The notes beneath the pieces are model-generated. The model searched no databases. It was not told the DNA's origin and saw only the letters and a program-made list of their open reading frames with translations. From contig CACNFS010000001.1 in NCBI GenBank assembly GCA_902619835.1, forward strand, positions 1 to 64,000: a stretch of 64,000 nt of DNA. The letters are read 5' to 3'. The position numbers and the translations under genes are program-made. Shown here in pieces: positions 22,406-30,129 of the stretch; positions within the stretch are counted from its first letter, which is position 1, and each line of letters opens with the position of its first letter. The stretch is from an uncultured Pelagibacteraceae bacterium. GTDB taxonomy: Bacteria; Pseudomonadota; Alphaproteobacteria; Pelagibacterales; Pelagibacteraceae.

Positions 22406-23408
22406 TAATACCTTCAATTTCTAAATATCTTTTAAATTTATGAAATATATTTTCAGGAAAAATAAATTTATTTTTACTTCTAATTGCAAATCGTAGTTTT
22501 GCAGAACGGGAGCGATTATTGGTCTTAATTTCTCTCAAAGTTGGAGTGATTATTTTTTTATTATATTTTTCAAAAAGATAATCATTATTATTTCTATCTT
22601 CAGGAAAATATCTCGATGGTTTTGATTTATTTTTTGAGAAATTGCTGAAAAAATATTTTACAATTTTATCTTCGATTGAATGAAAACTAACAATCAAAAT
22701 TTTTCCACCAGGTCTTAAAAATTTTGTTGCTTTTACAATTCCATTAATTAATTCAGTTATTTCTTTATTGACAAAAATTCTTAGGGCTTGAAAAGTTTTG
22801 GTGCTTGGATTTATTTTGGTTGGATATTTTTTTTTCTTGCTTTTTTCAATAATTTTTACAAGTTCATCTACTTTTGTAATTTTTTTTTGTATCCTTGCAT
22901 GAACTATGTTTTTTGCAATTTTGGAGGCCTCTTTTTCTTCTCCTAAAATCTTTATAATTAGTCTTAGTTGTGATTCGTTTAAATTATTCACCACCTCTTC
23001 GGCAGATATATTTGATAGTCCCATCGACATATCAAGTTTGTCTTTTGAATTAAATGAAAATCCCCTTTTTAAATTATTTAATTGTATTGAAGAAAGACCA
23101 AGATCAAAAATAATCGTATCAACATAGCTGTTTAATGTATCATCTATCTGGCTAAATTTTAATTGATAGAAATTAAATCTATTGTTGAATTTTTCTCTCA
23201 GTTTATTTGCTATTGAAATAGCATTTTTATCTCTATCTATTGCTATGACTTTTGTATTTGGAAATTTCAGTAATGCGCTTGTGTATCCGCCACCGCCTAA
23301 TGTGCAATCGACAAATATGCCTCCATTTACAGGAGCGGAAATTTTGATTACTTCATTCAACATCACTGGAAAATGCGAGTTGTCCAGTGATGATGTTTGA
23401 TTTTTCAT
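22398..23408 (-). CDS. rsmH: 16S rRNA (cytosine-1402 N4)-methyltransferase RsmH
   Basis: SAM-dependent methyltransferase for N4 of C1402 in the ribosomal P site. The 336 residues include HFPVMLNEVI at the N-terminus, the SAM loop DCTLGGGGYTSALL, IDRDKNAI, DLGLSSIQLNN, GFSFNSKDKLDMSM, the insert domain around 130-200, FQALRIFVNKE and the C-terminal SFHSIEDKIVK and RSRSAKLR. All RsmH/MraW hallmarks are kept. It follows ftsZ after an 18 bp gap here, whereas in most dcw clusters it directly follows mraZ. Confidence 0.97.
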   Translation of the reverse strand: MKNQTSSLDNSHFPVMLNEVIKISAPVNGGIFVDCTLGGGGYTSALLKFPNTKVIAIDRDKNAISIANKLREKFNNRFNFYQLKFSQIDDTLNSYVDTIIFDLGLSSIQLNNLKRGFSFNSKDKLDMSMGLSNISAEEVVNNLNESQLRLIIKILGEEKEASKIAKNIVHARIQKKITKVDELVKIIEKSKKKKYPTKINPSTKTFQALRIFVNKEITELINGIVKATKFLRPGGKILIVSFHSIEDKIVKYFFSNFSKNKSKPSRYFPEDRNNNDYLFEKYNKKIITPTLREIKTNNRSRSAKLRFAIRSKNKFIFPENIFHKFKRYLEIEGINV

Positions 23409-23426
23409 TAATTATAAATTTGAACA

Positions 23427-24938
23427 TTAAAATTTTTGTCTTCTTAAAAAAGCTGGTATTTCGAAATCTTCGTCTTCATTATTTTCCGGCTCAAAAAGAC
23501 TATCAACTTCATTATTTTCAGTTGTTTCCTCAATTTCATGACTATCTTGACCTTGCTCATCTGAAAAGAGTTTCGGAGTATATTCTAGATCTTTATTTTC
23601 ATCTAAATGATTTTCTGCTGGAAACGAATCTTGATTTTGTAAATCATTATTATTTTCAATGTAAGAAGCGCTTTCAATTGATACCCCGGCTGGAACTTCA
23701 TTATTAATAATTGACTCTCTTTGATTGTTTAAAGAGTTTTCTGCTATTTTATTTTCCTCTTTACTTTCAAAACTATCAATTAAAGAATTTTGCTCCTCAT
23801 TATTTTTTAACTCATAATTTTCATCAAGCCTTAAAGCAGTTGCTCCATCGATAGAATTAATTACATTATGTTCTATCTTATTCTTTGAAAAAAGATTTTC
23901 AGAAAAATTAACGCCGCCATTATTTGATCCATTAACAACATTCAAGACTGGTCGAGAGTCCTGATTAACTGTTGAGCCATTTAAAGATGTGGCCACTATT
24001 GAAACTCTAATCTTACCATTCATACTATCATCTTTTATTGCGCCAAATATAAGCTCGGCTTCAGGATCTACCTCCGCTCTTATCTTGTTGACAGCTGCGT
24101 CAACTTCAAAAAGCTTAATATCGCTTCCTCCAGTTATATTAACTAATAAACCTTTTGCTCCCTGCAAAGTATACTCATCTATCAAAGGATTGTTTAAAGC
24201 TAATTCTGTAGCGGCCATTGCTCTATTTTCACCATCAGACTCACCAGTTCCCATCATTGCTTTTCCGCTAGAACTCATTACTGTCTCCACATCAGCAAAG
24301 TCTAAATTTATCATGCCAGGTCTAACCATTAAGTCTGTAATACTTTGGACTCCATGTTTCAAAACATCATTAGAAAGACTAAAAGACTCTTCAAAGCCTG
24401 TTGCCTCATTAGCAATTTTAAAAAGATTCTGATTTGGAACGACAATAGTTGTATCTAAATGTCTTTTAAGTTCCTCCAGACCTGCATGAGCTCTTCTCAT
24501 TCTTTTTGGACCCTCGTATGCAAAAGGTAATGTTGTAACGCCAACGGTTAAAATATTCATTTCTCTAGCTGCTTTTGCGATTACATGTGAAGCTCCAGTG
24601 CCAGTGCCGCCACCCATTCCCGATGCTATAAAAACCATATTACTTCCTTGGATATAATTCACAATTTCATTAATTGATTCATCAGCGGCTGCTTGACCGA
24701 TATCATGCTTAGCCCCGGCTCCAAGGCCTTTAGTTAAATTCATTCCAATTTGAATTTTTGCATCAGCTTTGCTCATTTTAAGATCTTGAGCATCAGTGTT
24801 AACAGCTACAAACTCTACACCTTGCATTCCTGCTTCAATCATGGCATTAATCGCATTCCCTCCAGCCCCACCAACTCCAATAACTAGTATTCTTGGTTTA
24901 AGTTCTCTTAATTCGCCACCTCCAACATTAATACTCAT
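23427..24938 (-). CDS. ftsZ: Cell division GTPase FtsZ
   Basis: Tubulin-like GTPase that forms the Z ring. The 503-residue protein has VIGVGGAGGNAIN (19-31), the GTP-binding GGGTGTG (109-115), a T7 loop NLDFADV (211-217) and the full C-terminal GTPase subdomain to about 320. A long acidic, asparagine/glutamate-rich linker (about 325-488) follows, and the conserved C-terminal peptide EIPAFLRRQ ends the protein; that peptide normally binds FtsA and other partners. The start is ATG 24938, overlapping the mraZ stop as ATGA, with AAAGGAG 7 nt upstream. Its place between mraZ and rsmH is unusual; ftsZ normally follows ftsA. Confidence 0.98.
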   Translation of the reverse strand: MSINVGGGELRELKPRILVIGVGGAGGNAINAMIEAGMQGVEFVAVNTDAQDLKMSKADAKIQIGMNLTKGLGAGAKHDIGQAAADESINEIVNYIQGSNMVFIASGMGGGTGTGASHVIAKAAREMNILTVGVTTLPFAYEGPKRMRRAHAGLEELKRHLDTTIVVPNQNLFKIANEATGFEESFSLSNDVLKHGVQSITDLMVRPGMINLDFADVETVMSSSGKAMMGTGESDGENRAMAATELALNNPLIDEYTLQGAKGLLVNITGGSDIKLFEVDAAVNKIRAEVDPEAELIFGAIKDDSMNGKIRVSIVATSLNGSTVNQDSRPVLNVVNGSNNGGVNFSENLFSKNKIEHNVINSIDGATALRLDENYELKNNEEQNSLIDSFESKEENKIAENSLNNQRESIINNEVPAGVSIESASYIENNNDLQNQDSFPAENHLDENKDLEYTPKLFSDEQGQDSHEIEETTENNEVDSLFEPENNEDEDFEIPAFLRRQKF

Positions 24939-25399
24939 AACGGTTCTCCTTTCTTTTTATTTTCCCATTTTAAGTTTGATCTATTTTGAAAAGCTTTTTT
25001 TCTTGCAAAAGCTCTAAATTTTTCAAAATTTTTTGGCTCCCAAATTTGAAAAGTTTTGCCCTGACCTACAAATAAAACACTATTTTTAATATTCGCATGA
25101 TTTAATAATTTTTCTGATATAGAAACTCTACCTTCAGTATCAAATTGTAAATTCTCACTCTCGGATAATACTGAAGTTGCAAAAAAATCTCTTTTTTCTT
25201 CAAAAGGATTTAAAGAGTCAATTGTGTTTGATAATTTTTCAATTCTATCTTGAGAGCAAGCCTCTAAGGCAGAGTGATTAAAAGAGGCGTAAGTTATAAA
25301 ACCATTGTAACCCATGGAATTAAGATATGATCTAAAGGTTGCTGGCACAGATACCCGACCTTTCTTGTCTATTTTGTTTTCGTAACTTGACAGAAACAT
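24935..25399 (-). CDS. mraZ: Transcriptional regulator MraZ
   Basis: AbrB-fold DNA-binding protein that represses the dcw promoter in E. coli by binding phased TGGG repeats. The 154 residues contain two tandem swapped-hairpin repeats with the marker pattern: NKIDKKGRVSVPATFR (about 8-23) and FDTEGRVSISEKLL (about 86-99), the first being near-canonical 'iDxKGRvsvPaxfR'. Length fits (143-155). The start ATG is at 25399. Three TGGG boxes at 25451-25475 overlap the upstream promoter, which fits autoregulation. Its stop overlaps the ftsZ start (ATGA). A frame on the same strand through 25520 is an overlap artefact. Confidence 0.96.
   Translation of the reverse strand: MFLSSYENKIDKKGRVSVPATFRSYLNSMGYNGFITYASFNHSALEACSQDRIEKLSNTIDSLNPFEEKRDFFATSVLSESENLQFDTEGRVSISEKLLNHANIKNSVLFVGQGKTFQIWEPKNFEKFRAFARKKAFQNRSNLKWENKKKGEPL
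24946..24952 (-). promoter_or_regulatory. Strong Shine-Dalgarno site of ftsZ
   Basis: AAAGGAG on the minus strand lies 7 nt before the ftsZ ATG at 24938, inside the last codons of mraZ. It is one of the clearest ribosome binding sites in the window, where most starts have weak or no purine-rich leader. It fixes the FtsZ start and suggests efficient independent initiation in addition to coupling at the ATGA overlap. Confidence 0.75.
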
Positions 25400-25450
25400 A
25401 CTTATTCAAAAACCTCTGTAATAAATTTAACCTCAAATCACCCTCCATTT

Positions 25451-25475
25451 TGGGATTATTTGGGATATTATGGGT
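25451..25475 (-). promoter_or_regulatory. MraZ-type operator: three TGGG boxes with 10 bp period
   Basis: TGGGA at 25451, TGGGA at 25461 and TGGGT at 25471 (read on the plus strand) repeat with an exact 10 bp step. E. coli MraZ binds TGGGN repeats separated by 5 nt, the same period. The boxes overlap the -10 element and the predicted start of mraZ transcription, so bound MraZ should block RNA polymerase. The repeat is seen directly; binding is inferred from the family. Confidence 0.75.
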
Positions 25476-25492
25476 TTTTAAAAAATAGTCAA
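25465..25492 (-). promoter_or_regulatory. Promoter of the mraZ-ftsZ division cluster
   Basis: On the minus strand TTGACT (25492-25487) and TAATAT (25470-25465) are separated by 16 nt, a good sigma-70 match. Transcription would begin near 25458, about 58 nt before the mraZ ATG. The -10 element lies between two of the TGGG boxes. It is the only convincing promoter seen ahead of the long run of overlapping genes down to about 4.1 kb. Inference from sequence only. Confidence 0.7.
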
Positions 25493-25536
25493 TAAGATTG
25501 TATAAGCTAAGAAAGTACAAAAGCAGAACAAAAAAT

Positions 25537-25895
25537 GGAAGTGCTAGATAATCTATAAGCCGGGTTCTGTCATTGAAGATGTCATTTCTCTAGGCTTAAA
25601 TTCGCATCTAAGCTCAAGCGGTTAACCCTGAAGACTAACTAAAGACGGTTTTTAGCAATTGCAATGTCTTCTCTATTTAACCTTGCTCCCAGTGGGGTTT
25701 GCCGTGCGTTTTTTGTTGCCAAAAAACCGGTGAGCTCTTACCTCGCCGTTTCACCCTTGCCTTGATTAGGCGGTTTATTTTCTGTGGCACTATCCCTGAA
25801 GTCACCTCCGCCAGCAATTAACTGGCACTGTGTCTTTATGGAGCCCGGACTTTCCTCTATAAATTAGTTTATAGCGACAATCCAATTATCTAGCA
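25537..25895 (-). ncRNA. rnpB: RNase P RNA (M1 RNA, class A)
   Basis: Catalytic RNA that matures tRNA 5' ends. On the minus strand the conserved 5' block GAGGAAAGTCCGGGCTCC follows a short P2/P3 region, and the 3' end carries AGAACCCGGCTTATAGAT. Helix P1 closes the molecule: TGCTAGATAAT (25895-25885) pairs with ATTATCTAGCA (25552-25542). The CR-II/CR-III-like segment GGCGGAGGTGACTTCAGGG is also present. Length near 355 nt fits type A RNase P RNA. A T-run just after P1 (ATTTTTTG) may end transcription. End positions are good to a few nucleotides. Confidence 0.95.
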
Positions 25896-25900
25896 GGTAG

Positions 25901-25929
25901 TATTTATTTAATTATCTACCTTTTATCAA
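25901..25929 (-). promoter_or_regulatory. Promoter of rnpB
   Basis: TTGATA (25929-25924), a 17 nt spacer and TAAATA (25906-25901) on the minus strand place the transcription start near 25895, exactly where helix P1 of RNase P RNA begins. It sits immediately after the amidase stop codon at 25932. The agreement of promoter and RNA 5' end supports both calls. Confidence 0.7.
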
Positions 25930-25931
25930 GC

Positions 25932-26651
25932 TTAATTTTTAAAATTAGCTAAAAAATAGCTTATTATAAGGGTTTTTTTATCTATCGATCCATTGACATT
26001 TTTTGGCAAGTATCTTCTTTGGAAAGCAAGGATAATTTTTCTATCTGTTTTTGATTTTTTTTGAATGTTAAAATATCTATAGCCAATTTTTTTAAGATTT
26101 TTAAAAAATAATTTTCTGTATTTCTTTTTGTCAAAAAAAATTTTTTGATTTGAATTAAGATTATACCAATTACCTATTTTAAATCTGCTGAGTTTTTCCC
26201 ATGGAAATCTTTCGCCTGGATCCGTTTTTCTTAAAGGGGCAACGTCAGAATGACCTAAAAAGTTTTCGCTTTTAATATTGTATTTTTTTTTTATTTTCTT
26301 ACACAGCCTGATCAAGTTATTAATTTGTTTTAAAGTAAAATTTTTATAGCCATATCTATGGCCTTTATTCATAAGCTCAATCCCAATTGAATGTTTATTT
26401 AAACCAATTATTTTCCCCCATTTCGATTTACCTGCATGCCAAGCAATATATTTATCTTTTACCATTTGAGAGATTTCCCCATTTTTTCCGATAAAATAAT
26501 GACAACTTACTTGGGTCTCAGGATTTTTAAGTCGATTTAGAGATTCAATTTCAGATTGCATTCCTGTGTAATGAAAAATCACGTATTTTATTGATTTTAA
26601 TGGCCTGGGTTTTTTTGTAAAATTTGGTGAAAGGTGGAGTTTTTTTTTCAT
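25932..26651 (-). CDS. N-acetylmuramoyl-L-alanine amidase, AmpD/AmiD type
   Basis: Amidase_2 enzyme cutting the MurNAc-L-Ala bond. In the 239 residues the zinc ligands are visible as H27 (IFHYTGM), H134 (GHSDV) and D144 (KTDPGERFPW), with the usual SCHYFIGKNG, WHAGKS and SIGIELMN between. The C-terminal 70 residues, with a helical region ending GSIDKKTLIISYFLANF, resemble a peptidoglycan-binding domain (AmiD-like layout). No signal peptide or lipobox is seen at the N-terminus (MKKKLHLSPNF), which points to a cytoplasmic AmpD-like role in recycling anhydro-muropeptides rather than a secreted autolysin. It lies just upstream of rnpB and divergent from mlaA. Confidence 0.88.
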   Translation of the reverse strand: MKKKLHLSPNFTKKPRPLKSIKYVIFHYTGMQSEIESLNRLKNPETQVSCHYFIGKNGEISQMVKDKYIAWHAGKSKWGKIIGLNKHSIGIELMNKGHRYGYKNFTLKQINNLIRLCKKIKKKYNIKSENFLGHSDVAPLRKTDPGERFPWEKLSRFKIGNWYNLNSNQKIFFDKKKYRKLFFKNLKKIGYRYFNIQKKSKTDRKIILAFQRRYLPKNVNGSIDKKTLIISYFLANFKN

Positions 26652-26706
26652 GACATTAGTCGAATAATCAAAATAATGACAAAATATAACCTTTTTTACT
26701 AACTTT

Positions 26707-26735
26707 TTGTATAGAATAAATGGTAAAAATATATA
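26707..26735 (+). promoter_or_regulatory. Promoter of mlaA-mlaC
   Basis: TTGTAT (26707-26712), 17 nt, TATATA (26730-26735). The start of transcription would be near 26742, leaving a leader of about 9 nt before the ATG at 26751. The match is moderate and the region is AT-rich, so a chance match is possible. Confidence 0.45.
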
Positions 26736-26750
26736 TATAGCTTAAAAATC

Positions 26751-27488
26751 ATGGATATAAAAAAATTTACATTTATTGCAGTTCTTACAATTTTTATTTC
26801 AACAACTTCAGTAATTAAAGCCGAAGAAGAGTGCTTTGAGGGTGTAAGTAGAGCTATATTTAAATTTAATTTAGCATTTGACGATATAATTTTGGAACCA
26901 ATTGCTAAAGGATATAGTAAACTTCCCTCACCGATTAAATCGGGTACTAATAATTTTACTTCAAATATATCTACACTCCTTTCAATACCTAATTCCTTAT
27001 TTCAAGGAAATATAAAACAAGTCGGTCATGCAACTGGGAGTTTTGTGATTAATACAACTGTGGGAATTTTAGGGTTTTTAAACCCTGCTGAAAAACTTGG
27101 GTTAAAACCACATAAAGAAGATGTTGGTCAAACTTTAGGTTCTTACGGAATTGGAGGTGGTTGTTATTTTGTTTTGCCGATTTTAGGACCAACTACAGTA
27201 AGGGACTCGGTTGGATTAATAGCAGATACAATGATTGATCCTTTTGCCCATATTACTTTAAGGGAGCACGAATTATTAGGTGTTTCCGGATCTTCTTTAG
27301 ATTACTACTCAGTCAAAGGTACAACTGCAGTCGATTTTCGTTCAGATAATTTGACTAATTTCGAAAGTTTAGAAAAAAATTCCATAGATTTATATTCATC
27401 ATTTAAAAGTATTTATTTACAAGATAGAGAGAATAAAATATCAAACTCTACTGGCAGCGATGACTCTTGGGGCAATCTAGATAATTAA
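26751..27488 (+). CDS. mlaA: Phospholipid retrograde transport protein MlaA (VacJ)
   Basis: Outer-membrane part of the Mla pathway, which removes phospholipids from the outer leaflet. The 245-residue protein has a signal peptide (about 1-24, cleavage after IKA) and the VacJ pattern: FNLAFDDIILEPIAKGY, NFTSNISTLLSIPNSLFQG, FVINTTVGILGFLNPA, EDVGQTLGSYGIGGGCYFVLPILGP and a final DYYSVK. E. coli MlaA is a lipoprotein. Here no lipobox is present; the nearest cysteine (C28) follows EEE, so the protein may be anchored only by its membrane-embedded ring. mlaC follows after 9 bp. Confidence 0.93.
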   Translation: MDIKKFTFIAVLTIFISTTSVIKAEEECFEGVSRAIFKFNLAFDDIILEPIAKGYSKLPSPIKSGTNNFTSNISTLLSIPNSLFQGNIKQVGHATGSFVINTTVGILGFLNPAEKLGLKPHKEDVGQTLGSYGIGGGCYFVLPILGPTTVRDSVGLIADTMIDPFAHITLREHELLGVSGSSLDYYSVKGTTAVDFRSDNLTNFESLEKNSIDLYSSFKSIYLQDRENKISNSTGSDDSWGNLDN

Positions 27489-27497
27489 AAAATTTAA

Positions 27498-28094
27498 ATG
27501 AAAAAATTTTATTTTTTTTTAATCTTATTCAATATTATTTTTACATCTACTACACTGGCCTATAGCACTAATCCAAAAGAATTTGTATTTGAATTAGTAA
27601 ATGATGCAATAACTAAATTATCAGATAAAAATCTGACTAAAGAGGAAAAAGCACAATTTATTGAGGATATAGCATTAGAAAATGTAGATATAAAAGCCCT
27701 TGGAATGTACACTCTTGGAGAACTAAGAAAATCGTCTGAAAAAAAAGATATTGAAAACTATCAAATAGCTTTTGAAAAATATTTTTTAAAGAGTCTAACC
27801 TCTAGGTTATCAGATTACTCATCTAGTAAATTTGAAATAATAGAGACAGATAAAAAAAGTACAAATTATACAATTGTAAGTTCTAAGGTTGTTCCTGATG
27901 ATGGAAAACCAGAAATTAAAATTGATTGGAGGGTTTATACAAAAAATCCTGATAAACCCTTAATAAGAGATTTAATCGTTGAAGGCCTCAGCTTAGCAAG
28001 AACTCAAAAAGAGGAATTTGCATCGATACTAAGTTCAAATAATAATGATTTAAATATACTGATTTCAAAACTTAAAGAATTCATAGATAATTAA
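27498..28094 (+). CDS. mlaC: Periplasmic phospholipid-binding protein MlaC
   Basis: Shuttles phospholipid between MlaA and the inner-membrane MlaFEDB transporter. The 198 residues begin with a signal peptide (cleavage near residue 21, TTLA|Y) and continue with an Ttg2D/MlaC fold pattern: FVFELVNDAITKLSD, a helical region, ALGMYTLGELR, YQIAFEKYFLKSLTSRLSDY, IKIDWRVY and IRDLIVEGLSLARTQKEEF, the last being the clearest family signature. Genes for MlaFED are not in this window. It is paired with mlaA in one operon (9 bp gap). Confidence 0.9.
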   Translation: MKKFYFFLILFNIIFTSTTLAYSTNPKEFVFELVNDAITKLSDKNLTKEEKAQFIEDIALENVDIKALGMYTLGELRKSSEKKDIENYQIAFEKYFLKSLTSRLSDYSSSKFEIIETDKKSTNYTIVSSKVVPDDGKPEIKIDWRVYTKNPDKPLIRDLIVEGLSLARTQKEEFASILSSNNNDLNILISKLKEFIDN

Positions 28095-28101
28095 CTCTAT
28101 T

Positions 28102-28178
28102 TGGTGGGCCCGCCAGGACTCGAACCTGGGACCAATACATTATGAGTGTACTGCTCTAACCAACTGAGCTACAGGCCC
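28102..28178 (-). tRNA. tRNA with CAT anticodon (tRNA-Met type, possibly tRNA-Ile2)
   Basis: A full 77 nt cloverleaf including an encoded CCA. On the minus strand: acceptor GGGCCTG / CGGGCCC, D arm GCTCAGTTGGTTAGAGC, anticodon stem GTACA/TGTAT with loop CTCATAA, T arm CCAGG TTCGAGT CCTGG. Anticodon CAT would be called elongator Met by default. The acceptor pairs C4-G69 and C5-G68 are the ones TilS uses to pick tRNA-Ile2 in E. coli, while E. coli elongator Met has T4/A5. It may therefore carry lysidine and decode ATA. It sits between the convergent mlaC and rpoD genes. Confidence 0.95.
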
Positions 28179-28207
28179 TAAACAAATACTTCTTATATCA
28201 CAAATTG

Positions 28208-30079
28208 TTATTTTTCTAGGAAACTTTTTAGTTGTTTAGATCTGCTTGGATGTTTTAATTTTCTCAATGCTTTAGCCTCTATTTGTCTTATTCTTTCCCG
28301 AGTAACAGAAAATTGTAAGCCAACTTCCTCTAGAGTGTGGTCAGTATTCATTCCTATTCCAAATCTCATCCTGAGAACTCTTTCTTCTCTTGGTGTTAAA
28401 GAAGCTAAAATTTTAGTAGTTGACTCGCTCAAATTTGATTGTATAGCAGTATCTAGTGGTTGAAGAGCGTTTTTATCCTCGATAAAATCACCTAAGCTAC
28501 TATCTTCTTCATCGCCAACCGGAGTTTCTAGAGAAACTGGTTCTTTCGCGATTTTTAAAACTTTTCTCACTTTTTCAAGAGGCATTGCTAATTTTTTTGC
28601 TAATTCTTCTGGTGTTGGCTCTCTACCAAATTCACTCATAATTTGTCTTTGGGTTCTTACAATTTTATTAATTGTTTCTATCATATGGACTGGAATTCTA
28701 ATTGTTCTTGCTTGATCTGCAATTGACCTGGTTATTGCTTGTCTTATCCACCACGTTGCATAAGTAGAAAATTTATAACCTCTTCTATACTCGAATTTAT
28801 CTACTGCTTTCATTAATCCAATATTTCCCTCCTGTATAAGATCAAGGAATTGTAATCCTCTATTAGTATATTTTTTTGCAATTGAAATTACTAATCTTAG
28901 ATTTGCTTCAACCATTTCTTTTTTGGCAATCCTAGACTCTCTTTCTCCTTTTTGAATTCTGCTTACAAGTTTTTTAAATTCCCCTACAGAAAGTCCGATT
29001 TTTTTACTAAATTCTACTAATCTATCTCTTATTTCTGAAAAATCTTTTTTATATTTTTTGAAAAATGCTTTCCAAGTAGGATTTTCTTTTAAAAAAGACT
29101 CAAACTTTGGATTTATCTCATTGCCAATGTAATATTTCAAGAATTCTTCTCTGCTGATTTTGTTATCTATTGCTAATCTGAGTAAAACACCTTCTAAAGA
29201 TACAATTTTTTTATTTTCTTTGTAGTGAGATTGCACTAATTCTTCAACTACATGAGGCGCAAGTTGTAAATTTTTAAAATTATCAACTAAAATCTCCTGG
29301 ATCTTTTTGAAATTCTTATTTTTTGATACTGACAATTCTTTGGCATTAAGTAAGCATTCTAGTTTCTCAACTTGATATTTTTGAAGTTTTGAATAATTCT
29401 TTTTTAAAGACTCCAAAATATTCAAAATTTTTGGTTTAATTTCTTCCTCCATTTTGGCTAATGACACATTAAATTCATCATCTTCACTATGCGAATTGTC
29501 ATCATCTTTTTTTGTTTGTTCCTCTTTTTCTTTATCTTTATCTTTTTTTTGTTTTGCCTTTTTTTCCAATTTTAAATCACCATTTTCCTCAGATGTTTCA
29601 AAGTCTTCGTAAGTTGAGTCAATATCTATTATATCTCGGACTAATAATTGCTTATTTTCTATTTCATCCTTCCACTCGTGAATCTTTTTACCTACTATCG
29701 GACTTTGTGTAAGAGCGTTGATCATTACATCTTTTCCTGCTTCAATTCTTTTTGCGATAGCTATTTCACCCTCTCTAGAAAGAAGTTCAACACCTCCCAT
29801 TTCTCTGAGATACATTCTGATTGGATCATCGCTTTTGTCTGAAGTTTTTTCCTCGCTTGAGACTGCAGTTTCTTTCTTTTTATTTGACTGAAATTGAGAT
29901 TTTTTTTCTACGAGGGTAATTTTTTCATCTACCAAAATAATGAAAGCTTTTTCAATATTTTCGTTGGTGCTATTTCTTTTTCCTAATGATTTCCCGAGTT
30001 CTTCATAAGTAATGAAGCCTCTGTGTTTGCCTTTGTCTAAAAGTCTCTCAAACGATTTTGTAATTACCTTCTCGATCAT
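28208..30079 (-). CDS. rpoD: Primary sigma factor RpoD (sigma-70)
   Basis: Housekeeping sigma factor, 623 residues. It has an N-terminal 1.1 domain, region 1.2 ([21 protein letters not shown]), a non-conserved acidic/lysine region of about 60 residues ([10 protein letters not shown]...), regions 2.1-2.4 ([47 protein letters not shown]), region 3 ([12 protein letters not shown]) and region 4 ([15 protein letters not shown] and [16 protein letters not shown]). All promoter-recognition segments are intact. It is downstream of yqeY and dnaG on the same strand, the usual macromolecular-synthesis order, with a 50 bp gap after dnaG that could hold its own promoter. Confidence 0.98.
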   Translation of the reverse strand: MIEKVITKSFERLLDKGKHRGFITYEELGKSLGKRNSTNENIEKAFIILVDEKITLVEKKSQFQSNKKKETAVSSEEKTSDKSDDPIRMYLREMGGVELLSREGEIAIAKRIEAGKDVMINALTQSPIVGKKIHEWKDEIENKQLLVRDIIDIDSTYEDFETSEENGDLKLEKKAKQKKDKDKEKEEQTKKDDDNSHSEDDEFNVSLAKMEEEIKPKILNILESLKKNYSKLQKYQVEKLECLLNAKELSVSKNKNFKKIQEILVDNFKNLQLAPHVVEELVQSHYKENKKIVSLEGVLLRLAIDNKISREEFLKYYIGNEINPKFESFLKENPTWKAFFKKYKKDFSEIRDRLVEFSKKIGLSVGEFKKLVSRIQKGERESRIAKKEMVEANLRLVISIAKKYTNRGLQFLDLIQEGNIGLMKAVDKFEYRRGYKFSTYATWWIRQAITRSIADQARTIRIPVHMIETINKIVRTQRQIMSEFGREPTPEELAKKLAMPLEKVRKVLKIAKEPVSLETPVGDEEDSSLGDFIEDKNALQPLDTAIQSNLSESTTKILASLTPREERVLRMRFGIGMNTDHTLEEVGLQFSVTRERIRQIEAKALRKLKHPSRSKQLKSFLEK

Positions 30080-30129
30080 ATAAGAATAGGGTATATATAA
30101 TGTTTAAAAGATAAAAATCTATACCATAT

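Noticed and set aside
23989-24432. A 147-codon open frame on the strand opposite ftsZ
   Set aside because: It lies wholly inside the conserved GTPase core of ftsZ. Its serine/leucine/isoleucine-rich translation mirrors the antisense of conserved FtsZ codons and matches no family pattern.
25332-25520. A 62-codon frame on the minus strand overlapping the mraZ start and promoter
   Set aside because: It covers the mraZ promoter and TGGG boxes in another frame; its sequence is not protein-like and the real gene is mraZ.
25520-25931. A hidden protein gene in the longest gap
   Set aside because: The region has the conserved blocks and closing helix of RNase P RNA, which explains it fully.
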